A stretch of 64,000 nucleotides of DNA from Desulfuromonas acetexigens. Its GTDB lineage: Bacteria > Desulfobacterota > Desulfuromonadia > Desulfuromonadales > Trichloromonadaceae. This document shows positions 43,735 through 52,557 of the stretch, one piece after another. The DNA is taken from positions 1 to 64,000 of the forward strand of contig NZ_FOJJ01000038.1 of the NCBI RefSeq assembly GCF_900111775.1, read 5' to 3'. The first letter of the stretch is position 1, and each line of letters opens with the position of its first letter. The notes under the pieces were generated by a model, which did no database searches, was not told the DNA's origin, and saw nothing but the letters and a program-made list of their open reading frames with translations. The translations under genes were made by a program, and so were the position numbers.

Positions 43735-44757
43735 TCACTCCTCACGCCCTAAAAACAGCAATTCCGCCACCCGTACCGCCGGCAGAGCCGCACCGGCCCG
43801 CAGGTTATCCGCCGCCAGCCAGAGATCGAGCCCGCCGGGGCGGGAGCCGTCGACGCGCAGACGTCCGACCTGCACCTCATCCTGACCGGCAGCATCGACC
43901 GGCGTCGGGTAATCCCCCTCGGCCGGCTCATCGATCAGGGCCACACCGGGGGTTGCAGCCAGGGCCGCGCGCGCCTGAGGCAGAGAGAGCGCCCCTTGCG
44001 CTTCGACGTTCACCGCCGCGCTGTAACCGTAAAAGACCGGAACCCGAACTGCCGTGGCACTGACCCCCAGTTCGGGAAGGTCAAGCAGCCGCCGCAGGTC
44101 GTGAACCAGCGCCGCCTCTTCGGCATCGACCCCATCGGCATCGAAAGGGCCATTTTGCGGCAGGCAGTTGAAGGCGATCTGTCGGGGAAAGACCTTGGCG
44201 TCGCAGGGACGGCCATTGAGCAATTCGCCGCACTGCACTCGCAGCTCGTCGATCCCCGCCTGGCCGGCTCCGGAAACCGCCTGCACGCTCGTTACCACCA
44301 GCCGCCGCAGAGGGCTGAGCTGATGTAGCGGCTTGAGCGCCACGGCCAGGGCAGCTGCCGCCGCACCGGGGATAGCGATGATTTTCTTGCCCCGGGCCCG
44401 GGCGATTTCATGGGGATTAACCTCCGGCAACACCAGCGGTACATCGGCATCGATGCGCCAGGCGCCGGAAAAATCGATACAGACCGCCCCCGCGCCGGCG
44501 GCGATGGGGCAGAAACGGGCGCTGACGGCCGCCGGCGCGCAGAAGAAGGCGAGGTCGATGCCGGCGAAGGCCTCCTCGTCCAGCCTTTGCACCAGCAGCG
44601 AACCCCCGCGAAAGTCGAGAAACTCTCCGTCGGAACGCTCCGAAGCAAGCAAGCGCAACTGTGCCACGGGAAAATCCCGCTCTTCGAGGATTTCGAGCAA
44701 CTGCCGACCGACAACACCGGTGGCGCCGACCACGGCGATATGGAACTCTTTGGACAT
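43735..44757 (-). CDS. usg: Usg-type aspartate-semialdehyde dehydrogenase-like protein lacking catalytic residues
   Basis: A protein of 340 residues with the full fold of aspartate-semialdehyde dehydrogenase: NADP loop VVGATGVVGRQLLE, SGAWRID, VPLVLPEVNP and a C-terminal LAADNLRAGAA. The active-site stretch that reads NCST in the true enzyme is replaced by IPGAAAAA (129-136), so the catalytic cysteine is missing, and the expected histidine lies at a tyrosine in VFYGYSAAV. This resembles E. coli Usg, which also lacks the cysteine, so I call it Usg-like and not Asd. The role of Usg is unclear. The gene follows leuB on the same strand after a terminator. The ATG at 44757 is chosen because the fold starts there. 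Confidence 0.85.
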   Translation of the reverse strand: MSKEFHIAVVGATGVVGRQLLEILEERDFPVAQLRLLASERSDGEFLDFRGGSLLVQRLDEEAFAGIDLAFFCAPAAVSARFCPIAAGAGAVCIDFSGAWRIDADVPLVLPEVNPHEIARARGKKIIAIPGAAAAALAVALKPLHQLSPLRRLVVTSVQAVSGAGQAGIDELRVQCGELLNGRPCDAKVFPRQIAFNCLPQNGPFDADGVDAEEAALVHDLRRLLDLPELGVSATAVRVPVFYGYSAAVNVEAQGALSLPQARAALAATPGVALIDEPAEGDYPTPVDAAGQDEVQVGRLRVDGSRPGGLDLWLAADNLRAGAALPAVRVAELLFLGREE

Positions 44758-44794
44758 GGATTTGAGACTCCCTGGATTTCTTCGGGGCTGAAAA

Positions 44795-44830
44795 AACACA
44801 AGGCACGGGAGAACCGCGATTCCCCGTGCC
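44795..44830 (-). terminator. Rho-independent terminator after leuB
   Basis: Stem GGCACGGG/CCCGTGCC (44802-44809 with 44823-44830), followed on the minus strand by TTGTG and six T. It lies in the 94-base gap between leuB and the usg-like gene and may reduce read-through. Confidence 0.75.
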
Positions 44831-44851
44831 CTGTCTCTATGGCTGTGGCGA

Positions 44852-45940
44852 TTAAAGGTTGGCGATGATCGCGGCGCCGATTTCGACGGTGTTGACCTTC
44901 TTCTCACCGGCTTTGTTCTGGAAAATGTCGCCGGTGCGGTAGCCCTGGTTGAGGGTCTTTTCCACCGCCGTGTCGATGGCGTCGGCGGCATCATTCATGG
45001 CGAAGGAGTAGCGCAGCATCATCGACGTCGACAGGATCTGGGCGATGGGGTTGGCGATCCCCTGGCCGGCGATATCAGGGGCGCTGCCGCCGGAGGGTTC
45101 GTACATGCCGAAGGTGCCTTCGGCCAAAGAGGCCGAGGGGAGCATGCCGAGGGAGCCGGTGAGCATGGCGGCCTCGTCGGAGAGGATGTCGCCGAACATG
45201 TTCTCGCAGAGCAGCACGTCGAATTGCTTGGGCCAACGCACCAGTTGCATGGCACCGTTATCGACGTACATGTGGGAAAGCTGCACGTCGGGATACTGCT
45301 TGCCGACGCGGGTGACCACTTCGCGCCAGAGCACCGAAGTCGACAACACGTTGGCCTTGTCGATGGAGCAGAGCTTCTTGTCGCGCTTCTGCGCGGCCTT
45401 GAAACCGACATGGGCGATGCGCTCAATCTCCGGCACGCTATAACGCATGGTGTCGACACCGACCCGGGCATCCCCTTCTCCGTCGATCCCCTTGGGCTGG
45501 GAGAAGTAGATACCGCCGGTCAACTCTCGCACCACCAGGATGTTAAAACCACCGGCGATGACTTCTTCTTTGAGACTCGACGCGCCGGTCAGGGCCGGAA
45601 AGATGATCGCCGGACGCAGGTTGGCGTAAAGGCCGAAGATCTTGCGCAGGGGGAGCAGGGCGCCGCGTTCGGGCTGCTCGTCGGGAGGCAGGCTCTCCCA
45701 CTTGGGCCCGCCGACCGAGCCGAAGAGAATGGCGTCGGAGGCCTTGCAGATGTCGATGGTCGTTTGCGGCAGCGCCTTGCCTTCAAGGTCGATCCCGGCG
45801 CCGCCGACATTGGCGAAGGTGCGGGCGAATTTTACGTCGAACTTCTTTTCAATGACATCCAGCACCTTCAGCGCCTCGGCCATGACCTCGGGGCCGATGC
45901 CGTCGCCGGGAAGAACCGCTACTTTGTACGTCTTTGCCAT
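44852..45940 (-). CDS. leuB: 3-isopropylmalate dehydrogenase
   Basis: LeuB oxidises and decarboxylates 3-isopropylmalate with NAD in leucine biosynthesis. The 362 residues are the standard length. The start [16 protein letters not shown], the substrate-binding region [10 protein letters not shown], the SIDKANVL motif, the metal-binding [13 protein letters not shown] and the NAD-binding [21 protein letters not shown] are all present. AAGGAG precedes the ATG. It heads a minus-strand run with usg, ecfT and truA, but a terminator follows directly. The other leu genes are not in the window. Confidence 0.96.
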   Translation of the reverse strand: MAKTYKVAVLPGDGIGPEVMAEALKVLDVIEKKFDVKFARTFANVGGAGIDLEGKALPQTTIDICKASDAILFGSVGGPKWESLPPDEQPERGALLPLRKIFGLYANLRPAIIFPALTGASSLKEEVIAGGFNILVVRELTGGIYFSQPKGIDGEGDARVGVDTMRYSVPEIERIAHVGFKAAQKRDKKLCSIDKANVLSTSVLWREVVTRVGKQYPDVQLSHMYVDNGAMQLVRWPKQFDVLLCENMFGDILSDEAAMLTGSLGMLPSASLAEGTFGMYEPSGGSAPDIAGQGIANPIAQILSTSMMLRYSFAMNDAADAIDTAVEKTLNQGYRTGDIFQNKAGEKKVNTVEIGAAIIANL

Positions 45941-46146
45941 GCCTGCTCATCTCCTTTAGCCGGACCAAATAGGTTTCATGTCGAATAAACAAAAAAGACA
46001 GATTTTTCAAACGGTTGCCAATAATAAAGAGGTGCATGGGGAGAAGTCAAACCTTTTTTGCCCGGCCCGATGACCGACTCGGGCAACGGTAAAGGGAAGT
46101 CCGCTGGACTTTAACGCACGCCTGGGCTAAACTCTACCCCAATTCC

Positions 46147-46167
46147 CTTAAGCCTTCAGCCTTAGTC
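46147..46167. repeat. Degenerate heptanucleotide repeat CTTAAGC-CTTCAGC-CTTAGTC
   Basis: Three 7-base units related to the CTTCAGT/CTTCAGC array at 54821-54848 lie immediately before the start of the transporter gene at 46177, where a ribosome-binding site would be expected and none is seen. Confidence 0.5.
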
Positions 46168-46176
46168 TGCTTCTCT

Positions 46177-47778
46177 ATGCCCCTGCTGCAAAACCCCATC
46201 GTCATTCTGCTCACGATCATCGTCCTCGGCGAACTGCTGGGCAAGGCACGGCTGTGGAATCTCTCCCTCGGCCCTTCGGCGATCATTTTCGTGGCCCTGG
46301 CTTTCGGCCACTTCGGCTTTATCGTCCCCGCCGGGGTGCAGACCATCGGCCTCGCCCTCTTCATCTACGCCGTCGGCTTGCAGGCCGGTCCCGGTTTCGT
46401 TAGCTCCTTCCGCAGCCACGGCATCCCCATGACCCTTGCCGTACTCTTCATCGCCCTCTGCGGCACCCTAATCACCTGGGCCTGCTGCAAGGTGTTCGGC
46501 TTCGGCGCCGGCACCGGCGCCGGACTCCTTTCCGGAGCCATGACCAGCACCCCGTCGCTGGCGGCGGCGGTAGAGGTCGTCGGCCATGAACACGCACCCG
46601 CCGCCTACGGCGTGACCTACGGCTTCGGCGTCATCGGCATGGCCGTCCTTATTAAACTGCTGCCGCGCCTGCTCCGAGCCGACATCCGCGCCGAGGAAGA
46701 GCTCCTGGCGAAGGAACTGACGGAGGAAAACCCGCCGATTACCTCCATGCACATCGAGGTGAGCAATCCCAACCTCTTCGGCAAGCGCGTTGCCGACATC
46801 TTTCTCAAAAGCATCGCCCCAGTGACCATCACCCGCCTCCTCGCCAAGGACGCCGAAGAGCCGGTTCTGGTCGGCGCCGACACCCTATTGGAAGAAGGGG
46901 ATCAGCTGCGCGTGGTGGGGCGCCCCGCCGACCTGGAGAAGGTGCAGCTCTACATCGGCAAGCCGGTGGATCGGCAGATCGCCTTCGAGCGAATGCTGGG
47001 CAGGAAGAGCATCGTCCTCTCCAAACGACAATTCGCCGGCAGCACCCTCGGCTTCTTCAACTTCCGGGAAACCTTCAATGTGCAGGTGGCGCGCATCACC
47101 CGTAACGGTATGGACCTGCCGGCCGACGCCAACACCCGCCTGCATCTGGGCGATGTGCTCCATTTCGTCGGGGACGAAAGGGCCATGCGCAACATCAGCC
47201 GGATGCTTGGAAACGACCTCAAGGCCACCTACGACATCAGCCTGCTGCCGATTCTGGTGGGCTTGCTGATCGGCCTGCTCCTCGGCAACCTGGTCCTGCC
47301 TCTGCCGCTGGTCGGACCGCTCAAGCTCGGCACCACCGGTGGCACTCTGCTCACCGGTCTCCTTCTTGGCGCCCGCTACCAGACCGGTCCCCTGATCTGG
47401 GACCTCCCCGATGCCGGCAACCGGCTGATCCGCGATCTCGGCCTGGCACTCTTCATGGCAGCGGTCGGCACCTCGGCCGGGACGACCTTTGTCGACACCT
47501 TGCGGGAACAGGGCTGGCCGCTGCTCGTTTCCGGGATGCTCGTCACCCTGGTGCCGGTGATCCTCGCCGCCCTCGTCGGGATGTATCTTCTGCGCATCCG
47601 CCTGCTGCGTCTGATTGGCGCCCTGGTCGGCGGCATGACCAGCGCCTCGGGCCTGGCCGCCGCCAACGCCCTCTCCGCCACCCCCTACGCCGCCGCCGCC
47701 TACGCCACCGTCTACCCGGTGGCGCTCATCGGCAAGATCCTCGCGGTCAAGATTCTGCTGCTGATCCTGCCGGGATAA
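46177..47778 (+). CDS. AspT/YidE-family (AAE) transporter with two TrkA-C domains
   Basis: An inner-membrane protein of 533 residues. Two blocks of five or six helices flank a central cytoplasmic region (about 170-350) holding two TrkA-C/RCK-C domains (VLVGADTLLEEGDQLRVVG and TRLHLGDVLHFVGDE). Each membrane block ends in the repeated motif SGAMTSTPSLAAA and VGGMTSASGLAAANA, typical of the aspartate:alanine exchanger family and of YidE/YbjL. The substrate is unknown. The ATG lacks a clear Shine-Dalgarno sequence. A promoter candidate TGGACT-17-TAAACT lies about 50 bases upstream. Confidence 0.87.
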   Translation: MPLLQNPIVILLTIIVLGELLGKARLWNLSLGPSAIIFVALAFGHFGFIVPAGVQTIGLALFIYAVGLQAGPGFVSSFRSHGIPMTLAVLFIALCGTLITWACCKVFGFGAGTGAGLLSGAMTSTPSLAAAVEVVGHEHAPAAYGVTYGFGVIGMAVLIKLLPRLLRADIRAEEELLAKELTEENPPITSMHIEVSNPNLFGKRVADIFLKSIAPVTITRLLAKDAEEPVLVGADTLLEEGDQLRVVGRPADLEKVQLYIGKPVDRQIAFERMLGRKSIVLSKRQFAGSTLGFFNFRETFNVQVARITRNGMDLPADANTRLHLGDVLHFVGDERAMRNISRMLGNDLKATYDISLLPILVGLLIGLLLGNLVLPLPLVGPLKLGTTGGTLLTGLLLGARYQTGPLIWDLPDAGNRLIRDLGLALFMAAVGTSAGTTFVDTLREQGWPLLVSGMLVTLVPVILAALVGMYLLRIRLLRLIGALVGGMTSASGLAAANALSATPYAAAAYATVYPVALIGKILAVKILLLILPG

Positions 47779-47783
47779 AAAAC

Positions 47784-47812
47784 GCGCGGCCCATCCATCG
47801 GACAGGCCGCGC
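47784..47812 (+). terminator. Rho-independent terminator of the transporter gene
   Basis: Stem GCGCGGCC/GGCCGCGC (47784-47791 with 47805-47812) followed by GCCTTTCTT, six bases after the stop codon. Confidence 0.8.
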
Positions 47813-47930
47813 GCCTTTCTTGAAAAATCCATCAAAAACTTAATTACTGCTGATAGAGAAACTTAGAGCTGATCTCTTTCGCCCCTTGTGCTTCGTCGAG
47901 CTGCAGCATTTTCACCGTCCAAGCCAGACG

Positions 47931-48272
47931 CTACTCTTTTTTTTTCCTCCGCCGCCTTTTCCCGGGCACGACCCAGCCAAAAACCAGCCCCTCCGCAATC
48001 ATGCGCAGCTTGTCCAAGGCAGAGTATGTCGTCTTCTTCGGCGCCGGCTCGGCGATATCCTGACGCAGAAAATCGGCGATGACCTCTTTTGCCCGTGCTT
48101 CATAGGCCTCATCCACCATGATGGTCTTGCGGTTGAGAAATTCGATCTGGATGCCGACGTACAACGAACCGAAATGATCGTTGTGGACGAAAAAGGGGAT
48201 CCCTTCGGCTTCAAGCAGGCTCTTCGCCAAGGCGAGTTGCACTTCGTTTTCGGGGGAGAAAAGTTTGATCAA
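47931..48272 (-). CDS. DUF2007 domain protein
   Basis: A cytoplasmic protein of 113 residues. The first 65 residues have the DUF2007 pattern (IKLFSPENEVQLALAKSLLEAEGIP opening, ending in IMVDEAYEARAKEVI), a small ferredoxin-like fold annotated as a putative signal-transducing domain. The tail is basic (KRRRRKKK). The start is TTG at 48272, supported by GGGAGG six bases upstream. No operon partner is obvious: 135 bases separate it from the cyclophilin gene upstream on the same strand. Confidence 0.8.
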   Translation of the reverse strand: MIKLFSPENEVQLALAKSLLEAEGIPFFVHNDHFGSLYVGIQIEFLNRKTIMVDEAYEARAKEVIADFLRQDIAEPAPKKTTYSALDKLRMIAEGLVFGWVVPGKRRRRKKKE

Positions 48273-48406
48273 TATTTACCTCCCTGTCCGGTGCCGCGGG
48301 AATGGAGGTTCTTCGTCCTCCCTCTCGCCCAGAATCAATGAAACCGCTAACGGGATATCCCCCCGCAAGCGGCTTCCAGTTGATGATTCAATCGGCGAAC
48401 TTAAGT

Positions 48407-48919
48407 TTAATCCAGCACTTCGACGTGGTTGATGACGATCGCTTCCTTGGGCAGGTCGTCGTGGCCGGCGACTTTGGTCGTGGCCTGCTGTTCGATGGTG
48501 TAGACCACCTTCATGCCGTCGACCACCTGACCGAAAACGCAGTAGCCGAAATCCTGCGCGCTGGTCCCGGTGTTGTCGAGGAATTTGTTGTCCTCGGTGT
48601 TGATGAAGAACTGGGCGGCGGCGCTGTCGACTTCCGTCGTCCGGGCCATGGCGACGGTTCCGGTCTTGTTCTTGAGCTTGTTGCGGGCCTCGTTGACGAT
48701 GGGGGGACGGGTCGGCTTTTCCTCCATCTCCACGGTGTAACCGCCCCCCTGGATCATGAAGCCCTTGATGACGCGATGAAAAATGGTGCCGTCGTAGCGG
48801 CCGGCCTTGGCGTAGGCGATGAAGTTCTCGACGGTAACGGGAGCCTGTTCGGCAAAGAGTTCAAGGACGATCTCGCCCAGAGAGGTGTCGATCTGGACAA
48901 GGGGATTGGATGCGCTCAT
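48407..48919 (-). CDS. ppiB: Cytoplasmic peptidyl-prolyl cis-trans isomerase (cyclophilin)
   Basis: A proline isomerase of 170 residues without signal peptide, so cytoplasmic like PpiB. The cyclophilin core is clear: ENFIAYAKAGRYDGTIFHRVI near the start, FMIQGGGYT, VAMARTTEVDSAAAQFFIN and CVFGQVVDGM. The catalytic arginine is in FHRVI. AAAGGA precedes the ATG. It follows the DtxR-FeoA gene on the same strand after 71 bases and could be the last gene of the feo operon. Confidence 0.93.
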   Translation of the reverse strand: MSASNPLVQIDTSLGEIVLELFAEQAPVTVENFIAYAKAGRYDGTIFHRVIKGFMIQGGGYTVEMEEKPTRPPIVNEARNKLKNKTGTVAMARTTEVDSAAAQFFINTEDNKFLDNTGTSAQDFGYCVFGQVVDGMKVVYTIEQQATTKVAGHDDLPKEAIVINHVEVLD

Positions 48920-48990
48920 CGATGGTCCTTTCGTTACAGATATTCAAAAGATTCGACATCCCCCTTTTCAAAGGAGGAACGAGGGGAATT

Positions 48991-49638
48991 TTAACCTTTA
49001 CGCACGAAGATCTCCCGTGCCAGCTCCTGGTCGACGGCAAACTCCGAATGACCGACCTTGAAGATGAAGGTCGGATAGGTGCGGCTGAGTTGCAAGGTAT
49101 TGCCGGGCAAGACCCCCATGCTCATCAGCTTCTGCATCTTCTTCGGGTCGCTGGTGGAGAGGTAGGCGATCTCCCCGGTGCTGCCGGCCTTGAGTTCAGT
49201 CAGGGCGACGACGCCGGTCTCTCCTTGGCGACGGGCTTCCTCGCAGCATTCCCCGGGCGGAATCGGCTTGCCGTGGGGGCAGGTGGTGGGATGGTTGAGC
49301 AGGGTGCAGAGCTTGGTATCGACACCAAGGCGCAGCAGATGCTCGAACTCGCAGGCGCGCTCGTCACCGGAAGTGCCCTTGAGGTCGAGCACGTCCATAA
49401 GCAGACGTTCGGCCAGGCGGTGGCGGCGTACGGTCATGCGTGCCTCGGGCCAGCCTTCCTGGCGCAGATAGACCCGCTCGCCTTTGATGTCGATATAGGC
49501 GAGCCGATCGAGTTCGCGCAACGCCTCGTCATCCGGTCCGACACCGAGGGTGCTGAGATGGGCGGAATTATCCCCCTCCTCTTCCGTGGCGATCCACAGG
49601 GCCTCAAGAATATCCTCGGCTTTTTCCGATAGATTCAT
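48991..49638 (-). CDS. DtxR/MntR-family metal-dependent regulator with FeoA-like domain
   Basis: A DNA-binding repressor of 215 residues. The N-terminal helix-turn-helix is followed by the dimerisation and metal-binding domain with ACEFEHL (C96, E99, H100), the same spacing as the primary metal ligands of DtxR. The segment HPTTCPHGKPIP is also typical. Residues about 140-213 form an SH3-like FeoA domain (MQKLMSMGVLPGNTLQL). Its ATG overlaps the stop of the zinc-ribbon gene by four bases, so it is translated with feoB. It probably senses Fe(II) or Mn(II) and may act both as regulator and as the missing FeoA. Confidence 0.88.
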   Translation of the reverse strand: MNLSEKAEDILEALWIATEEEGDNSAHLSTLGVGPDDEALRELDRLAYIDIKGERVYLRQEGWPEARMTVRRHRLAERLLMDVLDLKGTSGDERACEFEHLLRLGVDTKLCTLLNHPTTCPHGKPIPPGECCEEARRQGETGVVALTELKAGSTGEIAYLSTSDPKKMQKLMSMGVLPGNTLQLSRTYPTFIFKVGHSEFAVDQELAREIFVRKG

Positions 49639-49832
49639 GAATGGTCATCCTCTTGGTGAGTTTGGCTTTTGGCCTCTTTTTTTTCCGCCAGTCGGCGCAG
49701 ATAAGCGGGGGTCGCGGGGTTTTCATGGCCGCAATAGGGACAGTGTATCTTACGACAGCCGCCCTTGCACATCCCGCAGGATTGTTGGACGTGATCGGCG
49801 GGGATTTCCCGGCCGCAGAATCCGCACTTCAT
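49635..49832 (-). CDS. Cys-rich zinc-ribbon protein in the feo operon
   Basis: A protein of 65 residues whose first 35 carry eight cysteines, among them CGFC, CGMC and CPYC, and ends in a charged helix. Overlaps of four bases with both feoB and the DtxR-FeoA gene show tight translational coupling. The fold is probably a double zinc or iron ribbon. I do not recognise a named family. Its place suggests a FeoC-like accessory or iron-sensing role, which is inference from position only. Confidence 0.75.
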   Translation of the reverse strand: MKCGFCGREIPADHVQQSCGMCKGGCRKIHCPYCGHENPATPAYLRRLAEKKEAKSQTHQEDDHS

Positions 49833-51790
49833 GAGAGTACCCCGGTGAAGAGAAGCAGCCGGTTCAGACCCCAGCCGACGGAAAAGGCAAACAAGGTGAC
49901 GAAGACGAAGATGCCGCAGGCGACCTTACCGCCGCGCTCCTTGAACATGACCAGAAACTGGGCGACACAGGGAACGAAAAGGGTCAGGGTCACCGCCGCC
50001 ACAGTGAGCTGCGCCGGGTTGAGCAAGCCGGCGGTCTGCAGATCATAGAGTCCGGCGGCGCCGAAGTCACGGCGGAAGAAACCGAAGATGAAGGCGGCGG
50101 AAACTTCCGTCGGCAGCCCCAGAGCCAGCATCACCGGGGACATGGCCCGAACCAGCCAGTCGAGGGCACCGGTCATCTTCCCGGCCCAGAGCATCACCGA
50201 CGCGAGAATGAAGAGCGGGAAGATTTCGAGAAAATACCACTGCATGCGGGTCAGGGTCTTGACCAGCACATTGCGCGGTTGGGGCATGCGCAGAGGGGGG
50301 ATTTCCATGTAGAACATCGGTCGCTCCCCCGGCACCATCCGCGCCGAGAGAAAGCCGATAAAAAGAAAGATCGCCGCCAGGGTCAGCGACCAGACGAGCA
50401 GCGAACCCGGCACCTCGGAAAGCAGGCCGAGGATGACGCCGAGTTGGGCGCTGCAGGGGATCGCCAACGCCAGCAGGATGGTAGCAATGATGCGCTCGCG
50501 CACCGTCTCCAGGGTGCGGGTGACGATGGTCGCCATGGTGTCGCAGCCGAAGCCGAGAACCAGGGGAATGACCGCCCGACCATTGAGGCCGATGCGTTTG
50601 AAAAGGCGATCGACCAGCATCGCCAACCGGGGGAAGTAACCGGTGTCCTCGATCACCGAAAAGGCGATGAAAAAGGTACCGACGATGGGGAGAACGATGG
50701 CCACGGCATAGCGGACGCCGAGGGTAAAAATACCATATTCCCCGACCAGCAATTCATAAAGCCAGGTCCAGGGGAGATAGCGCGTCCCCAGGTCGACCAC
50801 CCAGGGATTGATGATTTCCTCGAAGAGCCGCCCTTCAAAGAGATCGACGATGGTCCCGGCGCCGAAGCCGCCGACAAACTGGTACAGACCGAAATAGAGG
50901 ACCGCCAGCAGTAGCGGCACGCCGGTCCAGGGGTTCATGGTCCAGCCCGAAAGACGTTCGGAGAAGGTCGGGCCGCCCCCCTGCCGCTGGCTAATCACAC
51001 CGTCGAGCAGCCCCTTGCAGACCCGCTTGCGTTCCAGGCTGATACGCAGATGCAGATCGACACGGCGTTCGAAGACGATGTCCTTGACCACGTTGTCGAT
51101 GTCCTCGCGCCGCTCCTCCTCCACCGCCAGCACCCGCTGGTGGATTTCCTCATCCTTCTGCAAGAGCAACAGCGCCAGGGCGCGCCGGTCGAGGCGGTAG
51201 TCGCCGTGCAGCAACATCGCCACCCGGGCGATATCTCGCTCCAGGTCGGCGGCATAGGCGAAACGCGCCCGGTGCAGGGGATCAAAAGCGGCGATGGCCG
51301 CGCGGATTTCCGCCAGCCCCCGGCGCCGCCCCAGGGCCGCGCCGACCACGGGGATCCCCAACTTTTCCTGCAACAGCGGGATATCGATACTCATGCCGAC
51401 ACTCTCGGCTTCATCCAGGATATTGACCACCAGCAGCACCGGCAGCCCTGCTTCGATCAGTTGCAGGGTCATGGGCAGCATGCGCTCGATGTTGCGCGCC
51501 GCCAGGACATGCACCACCACCCGGGGGTCTTCCTCCAACAGGATGGTCCGCGCCACCCGCTCCTCCTCGGTGATGGGCAACAGGGCGTACATGCCGGGGG
51601 TGTCGAGAACCTCGTAGCGCTCACCGTCGATGTCGCAGTGGCCGCGGGAGACTTCCACCGAGGTACCGGGATAGTTGGAAACGGTGGTGTAGGCACCGGT
51701 CAGAGAATTGAAAAGGACACTCTTGCCGACATTGGGATTGCCGACCAGGATGATTTTGCGTTGACCGTGGGAAAGCTGCGTTTCTGACAT
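49829..51790 (-). CDS. feoB: Ferrous iron transporter FeoB
   Basis: FeoB imports Fe(II) across the inner membrane. The 653-residue protein has an N-terminal G domain with G1 GNPNVGKS (17-24), the G3 DTPGMYAL and a G4-like VVNILDEA, a helical GDI-like domain, and a C-terminal membrane region of about nine helices with two Gate motifs (LVLGFGCDTMATIVTR, and VPCVAQFLVMFKER). The ATG at 51790 is chosen over a TTG seven codons earlier. A Fur-box-like sequence lies at 51861-51879. The operon is feoB, zinc ribbon, dtxR-feoA and perhaps ppiB. No stand-alone feoA is present. Confidence 0.95.
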   Translation of the reverse strand: MSETQLSHGQRKIILVGNPNVGKSVLFNSLTGAYTTVSNYPGTSVEVSRGHCDIDGERYEVLDTPGMYALLPITEEERVARTILLEEDPRVVVHVLAARNIERMLPMTLQLIEAGLPVLLVVNILDEAESVGMSIDIPLLQEKLGIPVVGAALGRRRGLAEIRAAIAAFDPLHRARFAYAADLERDIARVAMLLHGDYRLDRRALALLLLQKDEEIHQRVLAVEEERREDIDNVVKDIVFERRVDLHLRISLERKRVCKGLLDGVISQRQGGGPTFSERLSGWTMNPWTGVPLLLAVLYFGLYQFVGGFGAGTIVDLFEGRLFEEIINPWVVDLGTRYLPWTWLYELLVGEYGIFTLGVRYAVAIVLPIVGTFFIAFSVIEDTGYFPRLAMLVDRLFKRIGLNGRAVIPLVLGFGCDTMATIVTRTLETVRERIIATILLALAIPCSAQLGVILGLLSEVPGSLLVWSLTLAAIFLFIGFLSARMVPGERPMFYMEIPPLRMPQPRNVLVKTLTRMQWYFLEIFPLFILASVMLWAGKMTGALDWLVRAMSPVMLALGLPTEVSAAFIFGFFRRDFGAAGLYDLQTAGLLNPAQLTVAAVTLTLFVPCVAQFLVMFKERGGKVACGIFVFVTLFAFSVGWGLNRLLLFTGVLS

Positions 51791-51860
51791 GCGATTCACT
51801 TCCGGAGGCAATGACGAAGAAAACGTCGCCCGATAAGGATAGGCGTCCGCGCCATTTCAG

Positions 51861-51879
51861 GATGAACGATCATTTTCAT
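51861..51879. promoter_or_regulatory. Fur-box-like site upstream of feoB
   Basis: Minus-strand ATGAAAATGATCGTTCATC contains GAAAATGAT, a good half of the Fur consensus, and a weaker second half. It lies 70-90 bases before the feoB start, between fur and feoB. Confidence 0.5.
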
Positions 51880-51896
51880 ACCGCGGGCCGGAAAAA

Positions 51897-52334
51897 TCAC
51901 CCCGCCTTTTCCTGGCAGAGAGGACAGCGGCCGAAGATTTCGTGACGATGACTGAGCAGAATGAAACCGTGTTGACGGGCAATCTCTTCCTGCAACGCTT
52001 CGATGCGCGGATCCTCGAATTCGACGATGGCACCGCAGTCCTTGCAGATGAGGTGGTCGTGATGTTCGGCGTCGGTGGTCGATTCGTAGCGGGTCTGGCC
52101 ATCGCCGAAATCGCGGGAAGCGGCGATACCGCATTCGGAGAAGAGCTTCAGGGTACGGTAGACGGTGGCGTAGCCGATATTGGGATGTTTCTTGCGCAGC
52201 TTGAGGTAGAGATCTTCCGTCGAAGGATGGGAGCCGCAACGCAAAAAGGCGTCAAGAATGATCTCCCGCTGACTGGTCGACTTAAGTCCCTGCTGAGTCA
52301 GATAATCTCGAAAGATCTGTGTTTTCTCCCGCAT
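51897..52334 (-). CDS. fur: Ferric uptake regulator Fur
   Basis: An iron-responsive repressor of 145 residues. The winged helix (STSQREIILDAFL, GYATVYRTLKLF) is followed by the metal-binding HHDHLIC motif and the structural zinc cysteines CKDC (C97, C100) and CPLC near the end. It reads towards feoB on the same strand, 106 bases upstream. A perfect palindrome TTGAAAT-TGG-ATTTCAA 16 bases before its start suggests autoregulation. PerR or Zur cannot be fully ruled out, but the feoB neighbour favours Fur. Confidence 0.92.
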   Translation of the reverse strand: MREKTQIFRDYLTQQGLKSTSQREIILDAFLRCGSHPSTEDLYLKLRKKHPNIGYATVYRTLKLFSECGIAASRDFGDGQTRYESTTDAEHHDHLICKDCGAIVEFEDPRIEALQEEIARQHGFILLSHRHEIFGRCPLCQEKAG

Positions 52335-52349
52335 CGGCTCGCCCCTTTA

Positions 52350-52366
52350 TTGAAATTGGATTTCAA
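52350..52366. promoter_or_regulatory. Fur-box-like palindrome before fur
   Basis: TTGAAAT-TGG-ATTTCAA has two perfect 7-base arms. It lies 16 bases upstream of the fur start, where it would overlap the promoter or early leader. Confidence 0.6.
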
Positions 52367-52557
52367 AATACAACAAGAGCCGAAGTTGGTCAAGGGGATT
52401 TGAGGGGTTATGAAAAAAGAAAGGTGGCATCACCACCCGTTCGCGGCGCTCACAAACACACAAGGGCAAGGAGAAAACCGGGAATTGAATCCCAGAGTCC
52501 TCCGTGCCCCTGTGGTTCAGCGCCTACCCGGTCGCCGATAATTGGCCGATCAGTTGA

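Noticed and set aside
43735-44994. The longer start of the Usg-like gene at 44994
   Set aside because: The additional 79 residues run through the leuB terminator and the end of leuB in another frame; the dehydrogenase fold starts at 44757.
48950-48990. A dispersed repeat or terminator (CCCCCTTTTCAAAGGAGG) between the cyclophilin and DtxR genes
   Set aside because: The stem is imperfect and only one copy is visible in the window, so neither call can be supported.
52400-52557. A tRNA-like stretch (GGGAATTGAATCCC) between ccdA and fur
   Set aside because: No cloverleaf could be formed and there is no T-loop consensus or acceptor stem.
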